From Nitrospirales bacterium (GTDB taxonomy: Bacteria; Nitrospirota; Nitrospiria; Nitrospirales; UBA8639), in contig JAJDVY010000014.1 in assembly GCA_022825885.1 (NCBI GenBank), positions 1 to 56,848 on the forward strand: 56,848 bases of DNA, written 5' to 3'. The notes beneath the pieces were generated by a model. It worked only from the letters and a program-made list of their open reading frames with translations. It searched no databases and was not told the DNA's origin. Positions 19,286 to 26,950 of the stretch are shown here, piece after piece. Both the position numbers and the translations under genes were made by a program. Numbering within the stretch: the stretch's first letter is position 1; each line of letters begins with the position of its first letter.

Positions 19286-20176
19286 GTGGCTGATACCGAA
19301 CCGGAACGTTCGCTTCATCTCGTGATCGTCAGTGGTTTGTCCGGTTCCGGAAAAACCCAAGCCCTGAAATGTCTCGAGGATATAGGGTTCTTCTGCGTCG
19401 ACAACCTCCCTCCGGCGCTGTTCCTGTCATTTGCGGAATTTTGCAGCCAGCGCAGCCATACCGTTCGAAAGATCGCCTTGTGTGTTGATATTCGCGAACG
19501 CGAATTCTTTTCGGATTTTTCCGAAAACCTGGAGCGGCTCCAAGCGAACGTCTCCGCCGTGGAATTGTTGTATCTGGAAGCGAATGACGTGGTCTTGACC
19601 CGTCGATTTTCGGAATCGCGGCGACCCCATCCACTCCTCCCCAGGCAGCCCGTGCTTGAAGGAATCCGGCTTGAACGGCAGCGCCTTGGTGAATTACGTG
19701 TTCGTGCGGACCGGATCCTGGATACGTCGGAGTTGACCGTACATGAGCTTCGCGATTGGATGGTGCAGCAGTACGGCGACCATGAGCATCGGCATTCGAT
19801 GAAGGTGTCCGTGATCACGTTCGGTTACAAGTTTGGCGTGCCCTACGAAGCCGACCTCGTCTTTGACGTCCGATTCTTGCAAAATCCACACTTCGTTCCG
19901 GAGTTAAAGCCGTTAACGGGAAATGAGAAAAACGTCCAGCAGTACGTGCTCGAAAACAAAGAGGCGCAAGATTTTCTCGAACACATGAAGAATTTTTTTG
20001 CCTTTCTCCTTCCGCTGTTTGAGCGAGAACGACGGAGCTATTTGACCATCGCCATCGGTTGTACGGGCGGAAGGCATCGTTCGGTCGCGATTGCCAATAA
20101 GGTCAAGGGCCTGTTTGCGCCGTTAGGCTATAGTGTCACCCTCAATCACCGGGACCTGGATCGTTCGGAATATTGA
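19286..20176 (+). CDS. rapZ: RNase adapter / nucleotide-binding protein RapZ
   Basis: RapZ is a P-loop protein that in E. coli guides RNase E to the small RNA GlmZ and senses glucosamine-6-phosphate. The P-loop SGLSGSGKT is near residues 16-24 and the C-terminal domain has the conserved IAIGCTGGRHRSVAIANKV near residues 257-275. It is 296 residues long and starts at GTG 19286. The gene commonly follows rpoN, as here. Whether the RNA role applies in this organism cannot be seen. Confidence 0.94.
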   Translation: MADTEPERSLHLVIVSGLSGSGKTQALKCLEDIGFFCVDNLPPALFLSFAEFCSQRSHTVRKIALCVDIREREFFSDFSENLERLQANVSAVELLYLEANDVVLTRRFSESRRPHPLLPRQPVLEGIRLERQRLGELRVRADRILDTSELTVHELRDWMVQQYGDHEHRHSMKVSVITFGYKFGVPYEADLVFDVRFLQNPHFVPELKPLTGNEKNVQQYVLENKEAQDFLEHMKNFFAFLLPLFERERRSYLTIAIGCTGGRHRSVAIANKVKGLFAPLGYSVTLNHRDLDRSEY

Positions 20177-20413
20177 CGTACGGTATCTTCCGGCCAGGCG
20201 CGTTTCCACCCTGCGGGCTTTTCCTTCCCCGGGTGCTGCATGGACGTATCGCGTAAACCGCCGCGAGCCCCTTGATAAGAAATCTCATCGGCGGGTGAGG
20301 CCGAATCGCCGGTGTTTGACGGTCAATGGAGAACAGTGTAGGGTAAAATCCTTTGAGCCGAACGTCAGGGATGGTGCCTGCGATGGCAGGCGAGCTCTTG
20401 CCATTGACAGCCA

Positions 20414-21475
20414 ATGAGGAAGCGACTCCGGAAATGGACCGAGAGGTTCTCACGACCGCAGACCCGTGTCGGATTGGACATCGGGTCTTCCACGATCAAG
20501 CTGATCGAGCTTGAGCAGCGTGCCGGCAGGTATCGTCTCAAACGATTTGGCGTGCGTCGTCTTGAATCAAGGGTGGTGGGAGAGGAATCCATCCACTCTT
20601 CTCCCTGGCTCAAAGCCTCACTCAGCGACCTGCTTCAAGAATGTGAGCTCCTCGGCAGTCCCGTTGCCATCTCCGTGTCCGGACCATCAGTGATGGTCAA
20701 GCGGATACGCGTGTCCGGCGTCAAGGCGGATGCCCTTGATGAATATTTGACGTGGGAAGGCCATCAATACATTCCGTATGCCATGAATGACATTTATTTT
20801 GATTATTGGGTTCTGCCTCAACCTCGACTTGCCTCGAAAGAGTTGGAACTGTTGTTGGTTGCCGCCAAGCAGCAGGTGATTGAAAGCCGCAAGACGCTGT
20901 TGGAAGAAATTGGGGTTCATCCGGTCGTGTGCGACGTCGATGGTCTCGCGTTAATGAAGACGGTTATGCGAACACGCCGGGCCTCACGGGGAAGGTCGTT
21001 TGCCCTCGCCAACGTGGGAGCCGGTGGAATGAACCTCATCTTTGTTGCCGATGAACAGCCTCTCGTCGTCCGCGACGTCATGTTTGAGGAAACGTCATCA
21101 AGCCTGACGGCCGTTGACGAGGGAGCCGTCGAGGGCGTGGAGGCATCCGGTTCGTTGCAGGCCGGAACCGATTCCCCTGAGAATCCATCGGCGATGGCGG
21201 AGGTCATCAGGGAAATCAAATGCTGTTTCGAGTCTGTCCTGGACCGCCACCCTGAACTCGACGTGGAAAAGCTCTTTCTGTGCGGCGGGAAATCGAACGA
21301 TCCACGATTGCGAAGTGCGTTGCACGAGGCGTTGGGAATTCCGGCTCTCCAATTCAATCCTTTTGAGGAAATCGAATGTGCGGGTGATCGCCGGGATCGA
21401 CTCTCGGCTTCGGCCCACCTCGGAGGGGTGGCCGTCGGGTTGGCCCTGCATCAGGACAATCATGGTTCACATTAA
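20414..21475 (+). CDS. pilM: Type IV pilus assembly ATPase-fold protein PilM
   Basis: PilM is a cytoplasmic actin-like protein that binds the N-terminus of PilN and links the motor to the alignment complex. The 353-residue protein has the phosphate-1 motif RVGLDIGSSTIKLIEL near residues 17-32 and a second nucleotide-binding element NVGAGGMNLIFV near residue 198. It overlaps pilN by 14 bases. A 237-base stretch without a gene precedes it and may hold the pil promoter. Confidence 0.92.
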   Translation: MRKRLRKWTERFSRPQTRVGLDIGSSTIKLIELEQRAGRYRLKRFGVRRLESRVVGEESIHSSPWLKASLSDLLQECELLGSPVAISVSGPSVMVKRIRVSGVKADALDEYLTWEGHQYIPYAMNDIYFDYWVLPQPRLASKELELLLVAAKQQVIESRKTLLEEIGVHPVVCDVDGLALMKTVMRTRRASRGRSFALANVGAGGMNLIFVADEQPLVVRDVMFEETSSSLTAVDEGAVEGVEASGSLQAGTDSPENPSAMAEVIREIKCCFESVLDRHPELDVEKLFLCGGKSNDPRLRSALHEALGIPALQFNPFEEIECAGDRRDRLSASAHLGGVAVGLALHQDNHGSH

Positions 21476-22034
21476 TTTACTGAGAGGCCAACGATCCAAT
21501 GACCATCCGGTGCGCAGGCGCGCCACGGTGGAATTGATCGCGGGGATCTGTGTCGTGGCAGGCGTCTGTGCGTTTTGGGGATGGGTCGCCATTGACGTCA
21601 CTCAAGCCACGCAACGGCTTGAACGGCAAATGCAAGCCAAACAGGCTCGTGTCGCGTTGCTGCAAAAAACCCAACGGGAAGTTTTGGCGCTGGAAGAACG
21701 ACGGCAAGCCATGGTCATGGAGCAGGAACGAGTCAAGGCCTTGACGAGTGAGTTGGATCGCCCCATTCGCCTGCTGTCGATCATCGGCCGGGTGGTCGAT
21801 CCTCTGGACGTGTGGTTGCGGCATCTTCAGGCAAAAGGTGCCAAGGTCGTGTTGTCAGGGAGTGCCCGTTCCCTCCATGACGTGTTGGAACTCGCAAAGG
21901 CTATCGACAAGAATGAAGGCCTTGGGCCGGTTGAAATCGTCGACGCCGGCCCTCACGTGCAGTTGCCGGATCTCTTCCAATTTTCAATGAACGTCTTGAT
22001 GGACTCGCCGAATCATGGTGGAACGAATTCTTGA
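21462..22034 (+). CDS. pilN: Type IV pilus assembly protein PilN
   Basis: PilN is a single-pass inner-membrane protein that joins PilM to PilO. The chosen ATG gives the PilM-binding start MVHINLLRGQR, which corresponds to the INLLP-type motif of the family. A membrane helix (AGICVVAGVCAFWGWVAI, about residues 27-44) and a coiled-coil stretch follow. Length is 190 residues. It starts inside pilM and overlaps pilO by 20 bases, so the four pil genes form one unit. Confidence 0.9.
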   Translation: MVHINLLRGQRSNDHPVRRRATVELIAGICVVAGVCAFWGWVAIDVTQATQRLERQMQAKQARVALLQKTQREVLALEERRQAMVMEQERVKALTSELDRPIRLLSIIGRVVDPLDVWLRHLQAKGAKVVLSGSARSLHDVLELAKAIDKNEGLGPVEIVDAGPHVQLPDLFQFSMNVLMDSPNHGGTNS

Positions 22035-22647
22035 TTGGGTCGAAGACACACCGAAGAGCCAAAAGGTCATTCTTCTGCTCCTCTGCGCGGGGTTGACGTC
22101 GGTCATCCTGTTTCAATTCGTCGTGGAGCCGCAACGGGAACGCACCCGGGCGTTTCAACAAACCCTTCGATCACTCGACCGTCAACTTGCAACGCGAAAA
22201 CCGGATCAAGAATTGGCAGCGCTCAAAGAGGAAATCGATAGCCTGACAAGCCGACTCGCAAGACAGAAAAGCCGGCTCGCAGCGCCCATGGATCACGTGC
22301 TCGCGGGTATCCTGAGCAAAGCGGAATCCGTTGACGTGGCACTAACGTCCTGGGAATCCGAAGAGCCGGTTCCGCTTCCGGAAACAAACGTGCATCGCGT
22401 CACGCTTCGTCTCCACGCTGAGGGAGGGTATCATGCGCTCGCCCATTTTCTCGAAGAGCTTCAAGTGCTGCCAAACAGGTTGACGTTGAGGGCATTGGAC
22501 TTTCGCGTCCGGGAACGGAGTGAGGCAAATCCGGATTATGCCATTCAAGCCTCCATTGAATTGATGGGCGTTCAGGCGGCTGAGGTCGAACACGAGGAGG
22601 AGTCCATTGCCGGACAAGCGCAGGAGGGTAGAGGGGTAACCTCATGA
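22015..22647 (+). CDS. pilO: Type IV pilus assembly protein PilO
   Basis: PilO pairs with PilN in the inner-membrane alignment complex. The 210-residue product has a membrane helix near residues 18-38 (VILLLLCAGLTSVILFQFV), a coiled coil (about 42-90), and a ferredoxin-like periplasmic domain with HALAHFLEELQVLPNRLTLR near residue 140, the hallmark of PilO. It overlaps pilN upstream and pilP downstream. Confidence 0.9.
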   Translation: MVERILDWVEDTPKSQKVILLLLCAGLTSVILFQFVVEPQRERTRAFQQTLRSLDRQLATRKPDQELAALKEEIDSLTSRLARQKSRLAAPMDHVLAGILSKAESVDVALTSWESEEPVPLPETNVHRVTLRLHAEGGYHALAHFLEELQVLPNRLTLRALDFRVRERSEANPDYAIQASIELMGVQAAEVEHEEESIAGQAQEGRGVTS

Positions 22648-23108
22648 TGCGCGTCATTTCAGTGCTCATGTGCTTCGCGTGCGGGAGCGTTGCCGGAGTG
22701 TATGGGGAACCGGGCAGCCAGGTGGCGGCGAATGCGCAGGAGCCTTCGCCCTCGTCCGGATATCGTTCGGATCGTTATCGCGATCCTTTTATTCCGATTG
22801 CGGTGCCCCGAGCGTCCGCTGAGCCATCCGTACAGGAGGAGGACGTGGGCCCTCAAACCGTGAGGGTTGTTGGAACCATGTCATCCGCGCAAGGCCGTTG
22901 GGCCGTGTTGGAATTTGACGGAGGGGAGCGACTCATCGTCACGCCGGGACAAGTTATTGCCGCACATTCCCGAGTCGTGAAAGACGTCACGGAGCAAGGG
23001 GTGACTCTTTCGGCGATAGGAGAGACGGCAAAGTCTCAAGCGGAGAACACGTATTGGTTGGACGAAGAACGGGACTTGGAAGAACTGCGTTCCGGCGGGA
23101 ATTCCTGA
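22644..23108 (+). CDS. pilP: PilP-like type IV pilus lipoprotein/periplasmic protein
   Basis: The 154-residue product has a signal peptide (VISVLMCFACGSVAGVYG), a YRDPFIPI motif near residue 46 that matches the PilP N-terminal RDPF element, and a beta-rich C-terminal domain (VRVVGTMSSAQGRWAVLEFD). In type IV pilus machines PilP connects PilNO to the secretin PilQ. The call rests on the motif and gene order; sequence is otherwise divergent. No pilQ follows; aroC is next, 25 bases on. Confidence 0.78.
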   Translation: MMRVISVLMCFACGSVAGVYGEPGSQVAANAQEPSPSSGYRSDRYRDPFIPIAVPRASAEPSVQEEDVGPQTVRVVGTMSSAQGRWAVLEFDGGERLIVTPGQVIAAHSRVVKDVTEQGVTLSAIGETAKSQAENTYWLDEERDLEELRSGGNS

Positions 23109-23133
23109 ACACTCAGACGGATGAAGGTGTGGC

Positions 23134-24294
23134 ATGTTGCGTTATTTGAATGCCGGTGAATCTCATGGAAAGGGATTGATGGCCGTATTGGAAGGAGTTC
23201 CGGCCGGGCTTCCGCTCGTTGCGGAAACGATCAATCAGGATTTGGCGAGAAGGCAGGGCGGGTATGGCCGCGGAGGCCGGATGCGGATTGAAAAAGATCA
23301 GGTGGAATTTTATTGCGGCGTTCGAAAAGGGAAAACGTTGGGCAACCCGTTGGGCCTTCTGGTTCGCAATCGGGATTGGGAAAATTGGCAGGAGATCATG
23401 GCGGCCGAACCGGGTCCCCCGTCAGATGAACGCGTCGTCACCCGTCCGCGACCCGGGCACGCCGACTTGGTGGGGGCCATCAAATACGGGCATCGGGATA
23501 TTCGCAACGTGCTGGAAAAGGCAAGTGCGAGAGAAACCGCCATCCGGGTGGCCCTCGGCGGCGTGGCCAAGGCTCTTTTGTCGCAATTTGACATGCGGGT
23601 GGTGAGTTATACGACCCGCATCGGCCCGGTGACAATTTCGCCGGGGGATGATCACTTGGCGGCGTATGAACTGGCTGAGCAGTCTCAGGTCCGGTGTCCC
23701 GATCCGGAAGCGAATGAAAAAATGATCGAGCAGATCAAGTCGGCGAAACGGAACGGCGACTCCCTGGGCGGAGTCTTCGAGGTGGTCGTGACCAATCCTC
23801 CCATTGGGTTGGGCAGTTACGCGCAGTGGGACCGGCGCCTGAGCGCGCGGTTGGCCATGGCGGCCATGAGCATTCAGGCCATGAAAGGCGTGGAAATCGG
23901 CATGGGGTTCGAGACCGCTTGTCGCTTGGGATCTGAAGTGCATGACGACATCTATCCCAGTGAAATCAAACCGGGCTTTGCTCGAAAGACCAATCACGCC
24001 GGTGGATTGGAGGGCGGCATCACGAACGGACAACCCATTGTCGTGCGGGTCGCCATGAAACCGATTGCCACCCTGTATCAACCGAAAAACAGCGTGGATA
24101 TCCAAACCAAAAAACCGTTTGAAGCCACGGTGGAACGTTCCGACATCTGTACGGTCCCCGCGGCCGGCGTGGTAGGGGAAGCCGTCATTGCGTATGAAAT
24201 GGCCAATGCCATGTTGGAAAAGTTCGGCGGCGACAGTGTTGATGAAATGCAACGCAATTTCGACGCGTACCAGGAATACGTGAAGAATTTCTGA
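23134..24294 (+). CDS. aroC: Chorismate synthase
   Basis: The enzyme makes chorismate from 5-enolpyruvylshikimate-3-phosphate using reduced FMN, the last step of the shikimate pathway. Signatures are GESHGKGLMAVLEGVPAGLP (residues 8-27), RPRPGHADLVGAIKYGHRDI and NVLEKASARETAIRVALGG. The full 386-residue length is present. It lies between pilP and aroB and probably shares their transcript. Confidence 0.97.
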   Translation: MLRYLNAGESHGKGLMAVLEGVPAGLPLVAETINQDLARRQGGYGRGGRMRIEKDQVEFYCGVRKGKTLGNPLGLLVRNRDWENWQEIMAAEPGPPSDERVVTRPRPGHADLVGAIKYGHRDIRNVLEKASARETAIRVALGGVAKALLSQFDMRVVSYTTRIGPVTISPGDDHLAAYELAEQSQVRCPDPEANEKMIEQIKSAKRNGDSLGGVFEVVVTNPPIGLGSYAQWDRRLSARLAMAAMSIQAMKGVEIGMGFETACRLGSEVHDDIYPSEIKPGFARKTNHAGGLEGGITNGQPIVVRVAMKPIATLYQPKNSVDIQTKKPFEATVERSDICTVPAAGVVGEAVIAYEMANAMLEKFGGDSVDEMQRNFDAYQEYVKNF

Positions 24295-24358
24295 GCCTCT
24301 TCAAACAACGTCACCCGATGACAACGTTCAACCGGAGTCGCCGTATGCAGGGCTGCGC

Positions 24359-25453
24359 ATGACTCATGCCAACCAAATAATCGTCCAAGTCGGTCTCGGC
24401 AAGCGAAGCTACAACATCGTGATCGGTCCCGGCAGTCTTCACCGGATGGGGGAGCATTTGCAGGCGCTGGGACTGTCCGGAAAAGTCGGCGTCGTGACCA
24501 ATCCGACGCTGGCGCGTTTGTACGGGGCATCGCTCAAGCGGGCGATTGTCAAAGCCGGCTTCACCTGTCACGTGCTCAGCATCCCGGAAGGCGAGCGCAC
24601 CAAAACGCTTCGTTGGGCCTCATCCATCATTGACGAATTGGTCAAACATCGCTTTGAGCGCCGGTCCGCGCTCGTGGCGTTGGGTGGGGGCGTGATTGGT
24701 GACGTGACGGGATTTGCCGCGTCAATGTACCTTCGAGGTATCCCCTTTGTGCAAGTCGCCACGACGCTGGTGGCGCAAGTGGATTCCAGCGTAGGCGGGA
24801 AGACCGGGGTCAACCATCCCTCCGGAAAAAACCTGATCGGCGCGTTTTACCAGCCGTCGCTCGTGGTGTCCGATACGGATACGTTGCAGACCCTCCCCAG
24901 ACGGGAGTGGTTGGCCGGGCTGGCCGAAGTGATGAAATACGGGGTTATTGCCGATAGAAAATTCTTCTCGTTTTTGGAGGACCGGATGGAACATATTCTC
25001 GATATGCGGGAGACGGACGTCCAAGCGGTCGTGAAGCGGTGTTGTGAGATCAAAGCCAAGGTGGTCGCCAAAGATGAACGGGAATCGGGCCTGCGCCGGA
25101 TTTTGAATTATGGACATACCATCGGCCACGCGTTGGAATCCTTAAGCCGGTACCGGAAATATATCCATGGCGAAGCCGTGGCAATCGGTATGGTGTATGA
25201 GGCGCTTCTGGCCCATCATTTGGATCTGTGCCCTGCAGCCGTGGTGGACAGACAGCGTGTCCTGATACAGAGAACGGGTCTTCCCGTGAAGATGCCGTCT
25301 TATAGTTTTTCGAGGTTTTGGGGGGCCATGGGCCATGATAAAAAAGTGGCAGGCGGCACCATCCATTGCGTGCTTCCCCGGTCGATAGGAAACGTCCGGG
25401 TCTTGCCGCTGGACCTGCGTGCGGTGAGACGGTGGCATGCGCAAGTCAGTTAA
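24359..25453 (+). CDS. aroB: 3-dehydroquinate synthase
   Basis: The enzyme converts DAHP to 3-dehydroquinate, using NAD and a metal. Visible are the NAD-binding ALGGGVIGDVTGFAASMYLR near residue 100, the QVDSSVGGKTGVNH segment, and the metal-binding histidines in LNYGHTIGHALE and HGEAVAIGM. Length is 364 residues. In proteobacteria aroB often follows pilQ and aroK; here the pil-aro linkage is kept but with aroC in place of both. Confidence 0.97.
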   Translation: MTHANQIIVQVGLGKRSYNIVIGPGSLHRMGEHLQALGLSGKVGVVTNPTLARLYGASLKRAIVKAGFTCHVLSIPEGERTKTLRWASSIIDELVKHRFERRSALVALGGGVIGDVTGFAASMYLRGIPFVQVATTLVAQVDSSVGGKTGVNHPSGKNLIGAFYQPSLVVSDTDTLQTLPRREWLAGLAEVMKYGVIADRKFFSFLEDRMEHILDMRETDVQAVVKRCCEIKAKVVAKDERESGLRRILNYGHTIGHALESLSRYRKYIHGEAVAIGMVYEALLAHHLDLCPAAVVDRQRVLIQRTGLPVKMPSYSFSRFWGAMGHDKKVAGGTIHCVLPRSIGNVRVLPLDLRAVRRWHAQVS

Positions 25454-25458
25454 TCAGT

Positions 25459-25494
25459 CCCCTCGCCTCAACCCTCTCCCTCAAGAGACGAGGG
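25459..25494 (+). repeat. Short dispersed palindrome (CCCTCG...CGAGGG)
   Basis: The arms CCCTCG and CGAGGG enclose a pyrimidine-rich centre containing ACCCTCTCCCTCAAGAG. Related CCCTC/GAGGG elements occur at about 34.70, 37.87 and 38.30 kb, so this looks like a member of a dispersed extragenic family. It could act as a weak terminator for aroB, though no T run follows. Confidence 0.55.
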
Positions 25495-25514
25495 AGTAAC
25501 TGGGAATTATTAAA

Positions 25515-26783
25515 ATGCCGCCAACACAGAAAATGCCCAAGAGATCCAAGCCGGACGTCAAGGCCGTCTTGCGTGAAAGAACGCGGGAAATGGAAGTGCT
25601 GTACCGGATCAGCGAATCGATCAGCAGCACACTCGATTTGGAAGCGGTGCTCAAACAGATCGTCGAGGTGGTGGTCGAAGTGACGAAAGCCGATTCCTGT
25701 TTATTGTACCTCGTCTCGGAGAATCGGGACGAACTCGTCTTGCGATCATCCAAGAACCCCCATCCCAAACTCGTCGGGCGAATTTCCGTGGGATTGGGGG
25801 AAGGCATTACGGGTTGGGTGGCGCAAGAAAGGGTGCCGGTGGTCATTCCTCGCCACGCGAGTGATGATCCGAGATTCAAGCTCTTCCACAATCTCCCGGA
25901 AGACCGGTACCAGGCGTTTGCGTCGCTTCCCGTGGTGACCAAAGGCAACGTTATCGGGGTCATTAACGTGCAACACAAACGAGCGAGGCGGTATCGGGAC
26001 GCCGAACTGGCGCTCCTGTCGACGATTGCGAACCAGGTCGGAGGTGCCATCGAAAACGCGCGCTTGTATGATGCAATGAAACGGCAAACGGTACAACTGG
26101 ATACCTTGTCCCAAGTGTCGGAAACCGTCGCGTCCAATCGCGTGATCGAGGAAATGCTGCAATTGATCGTGATGACGACGGCGCAGATGACGGATTCGAC
26201 GATCTGTTCCCTCATGTTGGTTGACGAGGAGAGCCAGCGGTTGCGTATTGCGGCAACCCAGAGTCTCAGCGAAGCCTATCGCCGAAAACCTCCGCTCAAG
26301 ATCGGTCAGAGTATCAGTGGGCGGGTGGTCAAGGAACAACGGCCGATTTACGTGTCCGACGTGAAGAAGGAGAAAGAGTTTTTTTACCAGGACCTGGCCA
26401 AACGGGAGTCGTTGTGTTCGTTATTGTCGGTGCCCATGATGAGCAAGGAAAAGGTCATCGGCGTCCTCAATACCTATACCTCTTCATTGCATGCGTTTGA
26501 CGACAAGGAAATCAAAATCATGCAGGCCATTGCCAACCAGGCGGCGGTGGCTATTGAGCACACGCGTCTCGTGGAAAAATCATTTGAAATGCAGGAAGCC
26601 CTGACCGTCAGAAAACTCGTTGAACGGGCCAAGGGCTATCTCATGCACTCCCGCAAACTATCGGAAGCCGACGCATTCAGGTTGCTCCAGCGCCAAAGCA
26701 TGAACATGCGAAAATCCATGCGAGAAATTGCCGAAGCCGTTATCCTGGCCGGAGAATTGGAAGGTGGGTCCATGGACCGGTAG
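25515..26783 (+). CDS. GAF-GAF-ANTAR regulator
   Basis: The 422-residue protein has two GAF sensor domains (about residues 30-180 and 200-350), each preceded by helical linker, and a C-terminal ANTAR domain (about 362-415) with the pattern ERAKGYLMHSRKLSEADAF, then LLQRQSMNMRKSMREIAEAV. ANTAR domains bind paired RNA hairpins and prevent premature transcription termination, as in NasR, AmiR and EutV. No kinase or receiver domain is present, so the GAF domains probably bind the signal directly. The signal is unknown. nadE and glnD follow; a terminator sits just before nadE, which makes it a possible target. Confidence 0.85.
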   Translation: MPPTQKMPKRSKPDVKAVLRERTREMEVLYRISESISSTLDLEAVLKQIVEVVVEVTKADSCLLYLVSENRDELVLRSSKNPHPKLVGRISVGLGEGITGWVAQERVPVVIPRHASDDPRFKLFHNLPEDRYQAFASLPVVTKGNVIGVINVQHKRARRYRDAELALLSTIANQVGGAIENARLYDAMKRQTVQLDTLSQVSETVASNRVIEEMLQLIVMTTAQMTDSTICSLMLVDEESQRLRIAATQSLSEAYRRKPPLKIGQSISGRVVKEQRPIYVSDVKKEKEFFYQDLAKRESLCSLLSVPMMSKEKVIGVLNTYTSSLHAFDDKEIKIMQAIANQAAVAIEHTRLVEKSFEMQEALTVRKLVERAKGYLMHSRKLSEADAFRLLQRQSMNMRKSMREIAEAVILAGELEGGSMDR

Positions 26784-26785
26784 AA

Positions 26786-26817
26786 CAGGTCGGATTCACG
26801 AAACGTAATCCGACCTG
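26786..26817 (+). other. Perfect 11-bp inverted repeat after the ANTAR gene
   Basis: CAGGTCGGATT and AATCCGACCTG form a perfect 11-bp stem; inside it ACG-AAA-CGT can add three more pairs. It starts two bases after the TAG stop of the GAF-ANTAR gene. No T run follows, so it is a weak terminator or RNA-stabilising hairpin, or the first hairpin of an RNA-binding target. Confidence 0.6.
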
Positions 26818-26833
26818 CCTTGCTCGATTCCTC

Positions 26834-26863
26834 TTGACAGGTCGTCGGGATCGTTGGTACAAG
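26834..26863 (+). promoter_or_regulatory. Possible sigma-70-type promoter for nadE
   Basis: A perfect -35 hexamer TTGACA is at 26834-26839. With an 18-base spacer the -10 candidate is TACAAG at 26858-26863, which is weak. A start near 26870 would give a leader of about 80 bases that contains the terminator hairpin before nadE. Confidence 0.4.
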
Positions 26864-26908
26864 TTCCACAATAACGCATGGAACGTTTGATTGGTATTGG
26901 GACAAAGG

Positions 26909-26947
26909 CGTCCTCCTTCCCCTGAAGGGAAGAGGGCGTTTTTTTTT
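26909..26947 (+). terminator. Intrinsic terminator abutting the nadE start codon
   Basis: CGTCCTCCTTCCC at 26909-26921 pairs with GGGAAGAGGGCG at 26927-26938 (one bulged C, one G-T pair), loop CTGAA, followed by nine Ts (26939-26947). It has every feature of an intrinsic terminator. The nadE ATG is at 26951, so the U tract takes up the place of the ribosome binding site. Either it ends the upstream transcript and nadE initiates unusually, or it attenuates nadE. Confidence 0.8.
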
Positions 26948-26950
26948 GCG

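Noticed and set aside
23422-24252. Antisense open frame (276 codons) inside aroC
   Set aside because: Chorismate synthase is complete on the plus strand; the antisense protein shows no domain and no ribosome binding site.
26891-26950. N-terminal extension of NadE from an upstream start
   Set aside because: It would translate through the terminator hairpin and U tract; conserved NadE sequence begins at the ATG at 26951.
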